64,000 bases of DNA from Chersky-840 sp050011815 (lineage in GTDB: Bacteria; Actinomycetota; Acidimicrobiia; Acidimicrobiales; UBA8190), in the NCBI GenBank assembly GCA_050011815.1, contig JBEKIJ010000011.1:151043-215042 (forward strand), given 5' to 3'. A program made the position numbers and the translations under genes. How positions within the stretch are numbered: the stretch's first letter is position 1; each line of letters opens with the position of its first letter. Shown here in pieces: positions 23,716-32,281 of the stretch. A model generated the notes under the pieces. It was not told the DNA's origin. It saw nothing but the letters and a program-made list of their open reading frames with translations, and ran no database searches.

Positions 23716-25244
23716 GCGCCACCGGGTCGCCGCCGGACCGGCCCGGGCTGGCGGTCTTCACCGAGCTGTGCCGGGACCACCGCATCGTGCCGGTGTGGCG
23801 CGAGCTCGTCGCCGACACCCTCACGCCGGTGAGCGCCTTCTTGCTCGTGGTGGGGGAGCAGACGGGGTTCCTGCTCGAGTCGGTCGAGGGGGGAGAGCGC
23901 TGGGGCCGGTATTCCTTCGTCGGCCGCAACCCGCTCGCCACCCTGGTGGGTCGCGGGCGATCGGTCGCGGCTGAGGGGACACTCGACCTGCCCGCTGAGG
24001 TGAAGGCACAGGCGCACGAGGGGGTCCTCGCCACGGTGGACGCCCTGTTGAGCGCGTACCGATCACCGCTTCTCGACGACCTCCCCCCACTGCACGGCGG
24101 GCTCGTGGGCTATCTGGGCTACGACGTCGTGCGCGAAGTCGAGCACCTGCCTAACGTGCCCCGTGACGACGCCGGTGTCCCCGATGCGGTCCTGCACGTC
24201 ATCGGGCAGCTGTGTGCCTTCGACCATTGGCGCCAGCGCGTGATCCTGGTGGAGAACGTGGTGGTCGGGGAGGGCTGGGGCGACGACCAAGCCGCGGCCG
24301 CGTTCGACGCGGCTGGGACGCGTCTCGACGAGCTCGCCGCCGACTTGGCTCGTCCCTTGGGAGGGCCTTCACTCGAGGCACCTCGTCCCGACGACGTGAT
24401 GCCCGAGGTGACCGCCAACATGACCTCGGAGATGTTCCAGGACGCCGTCCTCAGCGCCAAGGAGCTCATCCGGGCCGGGGACATCTTCCAGGTGGTCCTG
24501 TCCCAGCGCTTCGACTTCGATCTCGGTGCCGATCCCTTCCTCGTGTACCGGGTACTCCGACTGGTGAACCCCAGCCCGTATCTGTACTTCTTGCGCACCG
24601 AGCAGTGCACCGTCGTGGGGGCCACGCCCGAACCGCTCGTCCGCCTGCGCGACGGGATCGTGGTGTCGCGCCCCATTGCGGGGACGCGCCGTCGGGGACG
24701 GACCGAGGCCGAGGACGACCGCCTGGCGGGTGAGTTGGTCGAGCACCCCAAGGAGGTGGCCGAGCACGTGATGTTGGTGGACCTGGCCCGCAACGACGTG
24801 GGGCGGGTGGTCAGCTTCGGGACCGAGCGCGTCGACGAGTTCAAGACGGTCGAGCGCTACAGCCACGTGATGCACCTCACCTCGCAGGTGTCGGGTCGTC
24901 TGGCTCCGGGCAAAGGGCCCATCGACGTCCTGCGGGCCACGATCCCGGCGGGAACCCTGTCAGGGGCCCCCAAGGTGCGAGCCATGCAGATCATCGACGA
25001 CCTGGAGCCCACCAAGCGCGGTGTCTACGGGGGTGTGGTGGGGTATGTCGACTTCTCGGGCAACCTCGACACCGCCATCGCCATCCGCACCATGGTCGTG
25101 ACCCCCGACGGGCGGGCCTCGGTGCAGGCGGGGGCGGGGATCGTGGCCGACAGCGATCCCGTTGAAGAAGACGTCGAGTGCCACAACAAAGCCGCCGCCC
25201 TCCTGGCCGCGGTTCCCGCCGCGCGCCGGGCCACGGGCCGGTGA
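23712..25244 (+). CDS. trpE: Anthranilate synthase component I
   Basis: Chorismate to anthranilate, first committed step of tryptophan synthesis. The product is 510 residues. The N-terminal half has LLESVEGGERWGRYSF, which carries the Leu/Glu/Ser region of the tryptophan-feedback site. The C-terminal chorismate-binding domain has DIFQVVLSQRF, SRPIAGTRRRG, HVMLVDLARNDVGRV and GTLSGAPKVRAM. No trpG or trpD lies in the window, so the glutaminase must be elsewhere. The GTG start overlaps hisI and the stop overlaps ygfZ, both by GTGA, so trpE is embedded in a his-trp-Fe/S run rather than with trpCFBA. Confidence 0.95.
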   Translation: MSATGSPPDRPGLAVFTELCRDHRIVPVWRELVADTLTPVSAFLLVVGEQTGFLLESVEGGERWGRYSFVGRNPLATLVGRGRSVAAEGTLDLPAEVKAQAHEGVLATVDALLSAYRSPLLDDLPPLHGGLVGYLGYDVVREVEHLPNVPRDDAGVPDAVLHVIGQLCAFDHWRQRVILVENVVVGEGWGDDQAAAAFDAAGTRLDELAADLARPLGGPSLEAPRPDDVMPEVTANMTSEMFQDAVLSAKELIRAGDIFQVVLSQRFDFDLGADPFLVYRVLRLVNPSPYLYFLRTEQCTVVGATPEPLVRLRDGIVVSRPIAGTRRRGRTEAEDDRLAGELVEHPKEVAEHVMLVDLARNDVGRVVSFGTERVDEFKTVERYSHVMHLTSQVSGRLAPGKGPIDVLRATIPAGTLSGAPKVRAMQIIDDLEPTKRGVYGGVVGYVDFSGNLDTAIAIRTMVVTPDGRASVQAGAGIVADSDPVEEDVECHNKAAALLAAVPAARRATGR

Positions 25245-26242
25245 CCGTGGGCCGAGGCGACTGCGGACCCGACCCCACCGACCGTTCCACGCTGATCGAA
25301 GAGGTCGACCTCCTGCGCGAGGCGACGGGCGCGGTGACGCTGGGGCGCGACGTGCTGCGGGTGTCCGGCGCCGATGCCCTGGCATACCTCCAGGGGCAGC
25401 TCTCGCAGGACGTGGCCGCGCTGGCGGTGGGAGAATCGGCCGATTCACTGATCCTGACCCCCCAGGGCAAGCTCGACGCCTTGGTGCGCGTGTCCCGGAC
25501 CGGCGACGACGAGGTGATCATCGACGTGGACGGGGGATTCGGCGAGGCGGTGGCGGCGCGCCTGGCCCGCTTCAAACTGCGGGTCAAGGTGGACATCGAG
25601 GCGCTGGCGTGGGGTGTCGTGGCACTGCGGGGTCCGGGCTCGGCCGCGGCGGCGGGCGTCGAGGATCAGGCGGGGACGTCGCTGCGGGCGGCGTTCTCGT
25701 GGAACGGGGTCTCGGGTGTCGACCTGTTGGGCGAGGCGCCGGCGGTCCCCGCTGCGGTGCGCCTGTGCTCGGAGGCGGCTTGGGAGTCGGTGCGCGTCGA
25801 GGCGGGCATCCCGGTCATGGGCGCGGAGCTCGACGAGCGCACCATCGCCGCCGAGGCCGACCTGCTCGACCGCGCCGTGAGCTTCACCAAGGGCTGCTAC
25901 ACCGGTCAGGAGCTCGTGGCCCGGCTCGATGCCCGTGGAAACCGGGTGGCGCGTCACCTCCGGGGCCTGGTGATCCGGGGCCTGGCGTCGGTGACCGGGG
26001 AGGCGCCGGGGTTCGAGGTGGTGGCGCCGGGCGCCGAGGTCGTCTTCGAGGGAAAGGTCGTGGGCGCGGTGACGTCCTCGGCCTGGTCGCCGAGATTCAA
26101 CTGTCCCGTGGCGTTGGCCTACGTCCACCGCACGGTGGAACCGTCGAGCACGGTGGAACTGCGTCTGGGGACCCCCGACACGCCCGACGCCGGAGCCCTC
26201 TCGGTCGTCGACGCCGACGTGCGCGCCCTTCCGTTGCGCTGA
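25241..26242 (+). CDS. ygfZ: YgfZ/GcvT-like folate-binding protein
   Basis: Protein of 333 residues in the GcvT-like family. YgfZ uses tetrahydrofolate to support assembly or repair of certain Fe/S enzymes. The diagnostic K-G-C-Y-x-G-Q-E is intact (KGCYTGQELVARLDARGNRV). Upstream are the folate-pocket segment YLQGQLSQDV and SLILTPQGKLDALVRV. The GTG start overlaps the trpE stop by 4 nt. The nearby genes do not show a specific Fe/S client, but endonuclease III and other Fe/S proteins are encoded in the window. Confidence 0.85.
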   Translation: MTVGRGDCGPDPTDRSTLIEEVDLLREATGAVTLGRDVLRVSGADALAYLQGQLSQDVAALAVGESADSLILTPQGKLDALVRVSRTGDDEVIIDVDGGFGEAVAARLARFKLRVKVDIEALAWGVVALRGPGSAAAAGVEDQAGTSLRAAFSWNGVSGVDLLGEAPAVPAAVRLCSEAAWESVRVEAGIPVMGAELDERTIAAEADLLDRAVSFTKGCYTGQELVARLDARGNRVARHLRGLVIRGLASVTGEAPGFEVVAPGAEVVFEGKVVGAVTSSAWSPRFNCPVALAYVHRTVEPSSTVELRLGTPDTPDAGALSVVDADVRALPLR

Positions 26243-26288
26243 TCGCCGGAGGCGAAACCTTCAGCGCCGATCGCTCAAGGCCGGGGGT

Positions 26289-27050
26289 TCAAGGCCGCCG
26301 TAGGGCTTCGAGGATGTCGGTCGACAACTCGGGCCGGCAGACCAGGAGATCGGGAAGCCACGGGTCGGGGCGGTTGTAGACGAGCGGCGACCCGTCGAGT
26401 CTCGTGGCGTGGGCGCCGTAGGCATGCGCCACGGCCACGGGGGCGGCGGAGTCCCACTCGTACTGCCCCCCGGCGTGCACGTAGGCGTCGACCGAGCCGA
26501 GCAGCACGGCCGCGGCCTTGGCCCCGGCCGAGCCCATGGGCACGAGCTCGCCGCCGAGGCGCGCCGCGACGAGTCTCGCTTCGGCCGGCGGCCGGGTGCG
26601 GCTCACCACGATGCGCAGGGGTCCGTCGGCGCGTGGCGCCAGGGCCTCTCGTCGGGGCCCGGCTCGGGTGCTGAGGACCAGACCCTGACCGGGGAGCGAC
26701 ACCGCACCGACGGCGGGCCGACCGTCGATCACGAGGGCGACGTGGACGGCGAAGTCGTCGCGCCCTTCGGAGTACTCACGCGTGCCGTCGAGAGGGTCGA
26801 CGATCCAGACCCGGCCGGCGTCGGCGCGATCGGGGCGACCCGGGAGGTCGTCACCTTCCTCGGAGAGCACGGCGTCGTCGGGGCGGGCGTCGTGGAGGGC
26901 GTCCATGATCAGCTGGTTCGACCGGTGGTCGCCTTCGTGGCCGAGCGCCCTGGCGTCGTCGAGCCCCATGGTGCGGCGGAGCTCGACGAGCACACGCCCG
27001 GACTCCTCGGCGATGCGCACGGCCAGCTCGTCATCGTCATTCGTGGGCAA
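26289..27050 (-). CDS. cysQ: 3'(2'),5'-bisphosphate nucleotidase (CysQ-like)
   Basis: Inositol-monophosphatase-superfamily enzyme of 253 residues. The Mg-dependent phosphatase motifs are present: VLSEEGDD (first metal ligands), WIVDPLDGTREY (central motif) and YEWDSAAPVAVAHAYG near the C-terminus. It is opposite cysDNC, so the likely job is removing PAP or recycling PAPS during sulfate assimilation; a mycobacterial CysQ does this. TTG start with AGGTG about 6 nt upstream; no better start is seen. Confidence 0.85.
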   Translation of the reverse strand: MPTNDDDELAVRIAEESGRVLVELRRTMGLDDARALGHEGDHRSNQLIMDALHDARPDDAVLSEEGDDLPGRPDRADAGRVWIVDPLDGTREYSEGRDDFAVHVALVIDGRPAVGAVSLPGQGLVLSTRAGPRREALAPRADGPLRIVVSRTRPPAEARLVAARLGGELVPMGSAGAKAAAVLLGSVDAYVHAGGQYEWDSAAPVAVAHAYGAHATRLDGSPLVYNRPDPWLPDLLVCRPELSTDILEALRRP

Positions 27051-27138
27051 TTTCGCACCTGGAGCGGCCTGGGGGCGCTGAGCCTGAGCCCGGGGACCGT
27101 ATCGGAAAGAGACCAGGCCAAGCTATTCTCGTTGTTCT

Positions 27139-28065
27139 ATGGGGGGACGCGCGGAACCTGGGCAGTACCAGCTTTCTCATCTCGAGGCCCTTGAGGCCCA
27201 GTCGGTCCACATCATGCGGGAGGTGGTGGCCGAATTCGAGCGCCCGGTGCTGTTGTTCTCGGGGGGCAAGGATTCGGTGGTCATGCTCCGGCTGGCCGAG
27301 AAGGCGTTCTGGCCCGCACGCCTGCCTTTTCCGGTCATGCACGTGGACACCGGCCACAACTTCCCCGAGGTGCTCGAATTCCGGGATCGACGGGTGGCCG
27401 AGCTCGACGCCCAGCTCAAGGTGGCCTCGGTACAGGAGTCGATCGACAGCGGACGGGCGGTCGAGGAGCCCGGGCCCAACCCGTCGCGCAACCGCCTCCA
27501 GACCAGGACCCTGCTCGACGCCATCACCGAGCACCGTTTCGACGCCGTGTTCGGAGGAGCACGCCGCGACGAGGAGAAGGCCAGGGCCAAAGAGCGGGTG
27601 TACTCCTTTCGTGACGAGTTCGGGCAGTGGGACCCGAAGAACCAACGTCCGGAGCTGTGGGGGTTGTTCAACGGCCGCCACCGCGCCGGCGAGCACATCC
27701 GGGTCTTCCCTCTGTCGGACTGGACCGAGCTCGACATCTGGCAGTACATCGCCCAGGAGTCCATCGAGGTGCCGTCGATCTACTTCTCGCACCGGCGGAC
27801 CGTGTTCCGCCGTGACGGGATGCTCCTGGCCCTGAACGAGTTCGTCGCCGTCACCGAGGACGAGGAGCCCTTCGAGACCAACGTCCGCTACCGGACCGTC
27901 GGCGACATGACGTGTACCGGAGCGGTCGAGTCCACCGCCGTCACCGTCGACGAGATCATCGCCGAGACGGTGGTGTCCCGGCTGACCGAGCGCGGCGCCA
28001 CCCGGGCCGACGACCGCTTCAGCGAGGCCTCGATGGAGGACCGCAAGCGCGAGGGGTACTTCTAG
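27139..28065 (+). CDS. cysD: Sulfate adenylyltransferase subunit 2
   Basis: Catalytic subunit of ATP sulfurylase, which makes APS from sulfate and ATP together with CysN. Product 308 residues. The PP-loop LLFSGGKDSVVML has its ATP-binding motif at residues 41-46. Family segments HVDTGHNFPEVLEFRD, VFGGARRDEEKARAKER and FPLSDWTELDIWQYI are all clear. The C-terminus TERGATRADDRFSE is typical. ATG start; TATTCT lies 9 nt upstream and no Shine-Dalgarno is seen. cysN follows after 2 nt. Confidence 0.96.
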   Translation: MGGRAEPGQYQLSHLEALEAQSVHIMREVVAEFERPVLLFSGGKDSVVMLRLAEKAFWPARLPFPVMHVDTGHNFPEVLEFRDRRVAELDAQLKVASVQESIDSGRAVEEPGPNPSRNRLQTRTLLDAITEHRFDAVFGGARRDEEKARAKERVYSFRDEFGQWDPKNQRPELWGLFNGRHRAGEHIRVFPLSDWTELDIWQYIAQESIEVPSIYFSHRRTVFRRDGMLLALNEFVAVTEDEEPFETNVRYRTVGDMTCTGAVESTAVTVDEIIAETVVSRLTERGATRADDRFSEASMEDRKREGYF

Positions 28066-28067
28066 GC

Positions 28068-29318
28068 ATGGAACTCCTCCGTTTCGCCACCGCCGGCTCG
28101 GTCGACGACGGCAAGAGCACGCTCATCGGTCGGCTCCTCTACGACTCCAAAGCCATCTTCGAGGACCAACTCGAGGCGGTCGAGCGGCTCAGCCGCCAAC
28201 GGGGGGACGAGTACACCGACCTCGCCCTCCTGACCGACGGGCTGCGGGCCGAGCGCGAGCAGGGCATCACCATCGATGTGGCCTACCGCTACTTCGCGAC
28301 GCCGCTCCGGAAGTTCATCATCGCCGACACCCCCGGGCACATCCAGTACACGCGCAACATGGTGACGGGGAACTCGACGGCGGATCTGACCCTGGTGCTC
28401 GTGGACGCCCGCAAGGGGATCGTGGAGCAGACCCGGCGCCATGCCTTTTTGGCCTCGCTCCTACGGGTCCCCCACCTCCTGGTGTGTGTCAACAAGATGG
28501 ACCTGGTCGACTACGACGAGGCTGTCTTCACGAGGATCCGCGAGGAGTTCAAGGCCTTCGCCACCCGCCTCGAGGTGACGGACCTGGCCTTCATCCCCAT
28601 CTCGGCCCTGCACGGCGACAACGTGGTGCAGCGCTCGCTCAACATGTCCTGGTTCGAGGGCCCGTCGCTCCTGCACCACCTCGAGCAGGTGTACATCGCC
28701 TCGGACCGCAACCTCATCGACCCCCGCCTCCCCGTGCAGTGGGTGGTCCGGCCCACGGCCTCCACGGTGCCGGACTTCCGCGGCTACGCGGGGCGCGTCG
28801 CCGGTGGGGTGTTCCGGGCCGGGGACGAGGTCATGGTGCTGCCCTCGGGGCTCACCACCACCATCGCCGCCATCGACACCTTCGACGGCCCCGTCGAGGA
28901 GGCCTTTGCGCCCATGTCGGTGATGGTGCGCCTGGCCGAGGATCTCGATGTCTCGCGAGGCGACCTCATCTGTCGTCCCCACAACCAGCCCACCATGGGC
29001 CAGGACATCGACGCCATGATGTGCTGGATGGCGGACCGTCCCCTCGCCGAGGGCGACGTCGTCGCCCTGAAGCACACGACGCGGTGGGTGCGGGCCCAGG
29101 TGCGAAACGTGCACTACGGCCTGAACGTCAACACCCTGCACCGTGACGACTCGGTGAACCTGCTGCGCCTCAACGATGTGGGACGGGTGAGCCTGCGGGT
29201 CACCCAGCCCCTGTTCTACGACAGCTACCGCCGCAACCGCTTCACGGGATCGTTCGTGGTGGCCGCCGAGGACACCAATGCCACCGTCGGGGCGGGCATG
29301 ATCCTCGGGGCCGACTGA
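28068..29318 (+). CDS. cysN: Sulfate adenylyltransferase subunit 1 (GTPase)
   Basis: EF-Tu-like GTPase that drives APS formation by CysD. Product 416 residues; it carries no APS-kinase domain, since cysC is separate. G1 is GSVDDGKST (residues 10-18), the switch region has EREQGITIDVAYRYF, G3 is DTPGHIQYTRNM and G4 is NKMD. The beta-barrel domains follow, with FRGYAGRVAGGVF-type (DFRGYAGRV) and VRVTQPLFYD-like segments (LRVTQPLFYD). Start ATG 28068 with the cysD stop just upstream. cysC follows after 3 nt, so cysD-cysN-cysC form one operon. Confidence 0.95.
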   Translation: MELLRFATAGSVDDGKSTLIGRLLYDSKAIFEDQLEAVERLSRQRGDEYTDLALLTDGLRAEREQGITIDVAYRYFATPLRKFIIADTPGHIQYTRNMVTGNSTADLTLVLVDARKGIVEQTRRHAFLASLLRVPHLLVCVNKMDLVDYDEAVFTRIREEFKAFATRLEVTDLAFIPISALHGDNVVQRSLNMSWFEGPSLLHHLEQVYIASDRNLIDPRLPVQWVVRPTASTVPDFRGYAGRVAGGVFRAGDEVMVLPSGLTTTIAAIDTFDGPVEEAFAPMSVMVRLAEDLDVSRGDLICRPHNQPTMGQDIDAMMCWMADRPLAEGDVVALKHTTRWVRAQVRNVHYGLNVNTLHRDDSVNLLRLNDVGRVSLRVTQPLFYDSYRRNRFTGSFVVAAEDTNATVGAGMILGAD

Positions 29319-29321
29319 GCC

Positions 29322-29924
29322 ATGACCCCGGTTTCGGACGTGGTGTGGTCGGTGGGCCGTCTCACCCGGACGGACCGGTGGGGCGCGCTCGGGACCCGGG
29401 GGGCGACGGTCTGGTTCACGGGGCTGTCGGGGTCGGGGAAATCGACGTTGGCCGCCGCGGTCGAGGAGCGCCTGGTCGCCGGCGGGCAGTCCGCGTACCG
29501 GCTCGACGGCGACAACATCCGGAGCGGTCTCAACGTGGACCTCGACTTCAGCCCCGAGGGCCGCGAGGAGAACGTGCGCCGGGTGGCGGAGGTGGCCCTG
29601 CTCTTCGCCGATGCCGGGCTCATCGCCCTGGCCGCGCTCATCAGCCCCTACGCCCAGGGCCGTCGGCGGGCCCGCGCCCTGCACGAGGAGGCCGGGGTGC
29701 GGTTCATCGAGGTCTACGTGGCCACGCCGGTCTCGGTGTGCGCCCAGCGCGACCCCAAGGGGTTCTACAAGCGGGCCTCGGAGGGGGAGATCACGTCCTT
29801 CACGGGACTCGACCACCCCTACGAACCACCCACCGCACCGGACTTGGTCGTCGGGCACCATCTCCCCTTGGCCGAAGCCGTCGACCGGGTTCTCGAGGCC
29901 TTGGGTTCGCCCCCCTCCCTCTAA
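29322..29924 (+). CDS. cysC: Adenylylsulfate (APS) kinase
   Basis: Phosphorylates APS to PAPS. Product 200 residues, standard length for the stand-alone enzyme. P-loop GLSGSGKST at residues 34-42; substrate-site RLDGDNIRSGLN; EENVRRVAEVALL; then LISPYAQGRRRAR; and DPKGFYKRA, which is typical of APS kinases. It ends the operon. Reduction genes (cysH, cysI, sir) are not in the window. Confidence 0.95.
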   Translation: MTPVSDVVWSVGRLTRTDRWGALGTRGATVWFTGLSGSGKSTLAAAVEERLVAGGQSAYRLDGDNIRSGLNVDLDFSPEGREENVRRVAEVALLFADAGLIALAALISPYAQGRRRARALHEEAGVRFIEVYVATPVSVCAQRDPKGFYKRASEGEITSFTGLDHPYEPPTAPDLVVGHHLPLAEAVDRVLEALGSPPSL

Positions 29925-30190
29925 TCGCACGAACTGTGAGTCAATTACCACTGAGGGTGGTGGCAGCCCTGGGTATATCGCACCATTCCTGCGACGACCG
30001 ACGTGCCGACGTTGACTTCGCGCGAGGAGTGGTGAGATGCTTGATAGTCAGCGGGTTCCCGGGTAGCGGCCGACCTGGGGTGGATGATCGCCGGATGCCA
30101 CGGCCGTAGGTGGTTGATCACTGTGAGGCGTACTCGGGAGGCGGAACGTCGTCGGCCGGCTACGACCTGAGCTTGTAGGGGGGCCTTCCG
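29925..30190. other. Noncoding gap between cysC and the REC-GGDEF-EAL gene
   Basis: No gene-like frame in 266 bp. The base composition is less GC-rich at the start. A TTGACT at 30012-30017 lies 18 nt before GATGCT, a possible housekeeping promoter for the next gene with a long leader of about 150 nt. No riboswitch class was recognised. Confidence 0.35.
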
Positions 30191-31984
30191 TTGTCTTCGT
30201 TCCAACCCAGCGTGCTAGAGGACTCGGTCCTGGTGGTCGACGACGACCAGGCCACCAGGGAGAGCCTCGCGTCCGTGCTCAAAGGCGCCGGCATCGAGGT
30301 GTTCGTGGCATCGGACCCGACCGAGGCGCTGACGTTGCACGGGCTGCAGCGTCCCGCCGCTGTCGTGGTGGACCACCAGCTCGCTGACCACACCGGGGTG
30401 GAACTGGCCCGGCGCCTCAAAGAAGAAGACCCCGATACGCCCGTCCTGCTGCTCACGGGTTTGGCCTCGCTCGACAGCGCCCTGGCGGCCTCCGCGCACC
30501 TCGACGGGCTCCTGGTGAAGCCGCTGGTACCCCAGGCCTTCGTCCAGACCGTTCGCAACGCCCTGACCCAACGGGCGCTGACCGTCGAGAACCACCGCCT
30601 CGGCCGGGTCATCGAGGAGATGACGACCCAGGCCGAGATGACACCGCCGCCGCCACCCGCCGAAGCCGCTCCGCAGGTGGCCCCGCCGCCGCCCTCCGCC
30701 CCCGAGCCTCTCGACGAACCGCCCAACCGTGCCCTGCTCTCGGAGCAACTCGGTCAGGCATTGACCGGAGCCCAGCGGGCCGGGAGCCCACTGGCCGTCT
30801 TGTTCGTGGAGCTCGACGGCTGGCAGGAAGTGAACCAACAGTTCGGCGCCGGCGCCGCCGAGCAGGTGGCGCGCGAAGTGGCGAGCCGGCTGTCGGTGGC
30901 CCGCAGGAAGACCGACATCGTGTCGCGTGCCGCCAACGACAAGTTCGTCGTGGTGTGCGCCGACGTGCACTCCGACGTCGATGCCCTGCGCATCGCCAGC
31001 CTCATTCTCGACGGCGCGGCTCGACCCGTCGTCGTCCACGGGGTGGAGCACCGGGTCCGCCCCACCGTCGGGATCGTGCTCACCGACCCGAGCGGTGCCG
31101 GCGAGACCGCCGACAACGTGCTCGAGAACGCCGAGCTGGCGATGTACTGGGCCCGGGACGAAGGCCGGGCGTCGCGCATGTTCGACCCGTCGATGCGCGA
31201 CCGCGTCGTGTCGCGTTACGAGATCGAGCACGGGCTGCAAAATGCCATGGACAACGGCGAGTTGGCGCTCTTCTACCAGCCCGTGGTGGACCTCCACAGC
31301 GGCCAGGTGGTCGGGGCCGAGGCGCTGCTCCGGTGGCAACGGCCCGAGCAGGGCCTGCTCCTTCCCGGGGAGTTCCTCGACGTGGCGGGCGAGGTCGGCA
31401 TGGCCGAGGCGCTCGGCCGGTGGACCCTCGACCGTGCCCTCACAGAGCTGGTCCTGTGGCGCCAGGCGGAGAACCTGCCCGAGCACTTCCGACTGACCCT
31501 GAACGTGTCGGCCCTCGAGCTCAGCGACCCGCAGTTCGCCCAGAACTTCGAGGAGCTCACCCGCAAGCACGGCGTGGCGCCCACCATGCTGAGCATCGAC
31601 CTGTCCGACGACGCGGCGCGCGCCGCCGCCTCGTCCCCCGCCGCCGTCAACCAGTTGAGCCAGATGGGCGTGCGGTTCAGCCTCGATGACTTCGGCGCCG
31701 GGGAGTGCAATCTCTCGTGGCTCCAGGATCTGCCCATCTCGTCGCTCAAGATCGCCCCGGAGTACGTGGGTGCTCTCGACTCGACCAGCAACCCCCACGG
31801 GGCCGTCATGGTGCGGGCCATCATCGCCCTGGGCCACGAGCTGCGCCTCTCGCTCGTGGCCGAAGGGGTCGAGACTCCGGCCCAGGCGGCGGCCCTGCGG
31901 GCCGTCGGTTGTGAATTCGCCCAGGGGTACCACCTCGGACACCCGGGACCCCGCGAGCAGGTCTGGGCGGCGCCCGAGGCGTAG
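30191..31984 (+). CDS. REC - degenerate GGDEF - EAL domain protein
   Basis: Cytoplasmic protein of 597 residues. The receiver domain (about 10-128) has acidic residues D17-D19, acceptor D61 and lysine K110. A Pro-rich linker (150-178) follows. The GGDEF-like domain (about 180-335) has its signature replaced by AANDKF (247-252), so it cannot make c-di-GMP. The EAL domain (about 340-590) keeps E377 in GAEALLRW, N438, the D499-D500 pair, K520 and E558/E561 in AEGVETPAQ. However, the usual ITE glutamate is D473 and the LKID motif is LKIA. It may be a weak phosphodiesterase or a c-di-GMP sensor. TTG start with a G-run about 9 nt upstream. No kinase is adjacent. Confidence 0.86.
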   Translation: MSSFQPSVLEDSVLVVDDDQATRESLASVLKGAGIEVFVASDPTEALTLHGLQRPAAVVVDHQLADHTGVELARRLKEEDPDTPVLLLTGLASLDSALAASAHLDGLLVKPLVPQAFVQTVRNALTQRALTVENHRLGRVIEEMTTQAEMTPPPPPAEAAPQVAPPPPSAPEPLDEPPNRALLSEQLGQALTGAQRAGSPLAVLFVELDGWQEVNQQFGAGAAEQVAREVASRLSVARRKTDIVSRAANDKFVVVCADVHSDVDALRIASLILDGAARPVVVHGVEHRVRPTVGIVLTDPSGAGETADNVLENAELAMYWARDEGRASRMFDPSMRDRVVSRYEIEHGLQNAMDNGELALFYQPVVDLHSGQVVGAEALLRWQRPEQGLLLPGEFLDVAGEVGMAEALGRWTLDRALTELVLWRQAENLPEHFRLTLNVSALELSDPQFAQNFEELTRKHGVAPTMLSIDLSDDAARAAASSPAAVNQLSQMGVRFSLDDFGAGECNLSWLQDLPISSLKIAPEYVGALDSTSNPHGAVMVRAIIALGHELRLSLVAEGVETPAQAAALRAVGCEFAQGYHLGHPGPREQVWAAPEA

Positions 31985-32281
31985 GCGGTGGGTCGAAAGA
32001 CACACACCCGAGCTCACCCCACCGTGAGCCTTCTTCTCGCGCGTCCCCACACGTTTGTGCAGGTCAAGACCCATAAAGTGTTGGGCAGGAAATCGTCAAT
32101 ACTGATGATGTCGGGGAGGTCCTGACTCCGTAACGTTCGTAGGAGGTGTCGCGGGCGAACGCCCTTGCGCGTCATGGTGCCCGCGGTACGGGGCCAGACG
32201 GGCGGGGCAACGCAGCCGGCTCGGGCGACCGAGGAGGACGCGACGCTGATGAAGGTGAAGGTGTCACCGAACAGGGGGGGA
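31985..32281. other. Noncoding leader upstream of the single-domain secreted protein
   Basis: 297 bp without a convincing gene. The first half is AT-richer (around 32040-32110) and probably holds the promoter, but no clear -10/-35 pair could be chosen. Purine-rich ribosome-binding-like runs occur at about 32139, 32231 and 32273; only the last two precede in-frame ATGs of the secreted protein. Confidence 0.3.

Noticed and set aside
20424..25244. Mobile-element insertion splitting the his operon (groES-MMPL block)
   Set aside because: No transposase, integrase, terminal repeats or composition shift; it looks like ordinary gene-order variation.
31985..32281. Possible riboswitch (c-di-GMP, c-di-AMP or cobalamin type) before the secreted protein
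   Set aside because: I looked for the conserved cores of these classes and found none; only G-rich local hairpins are present.
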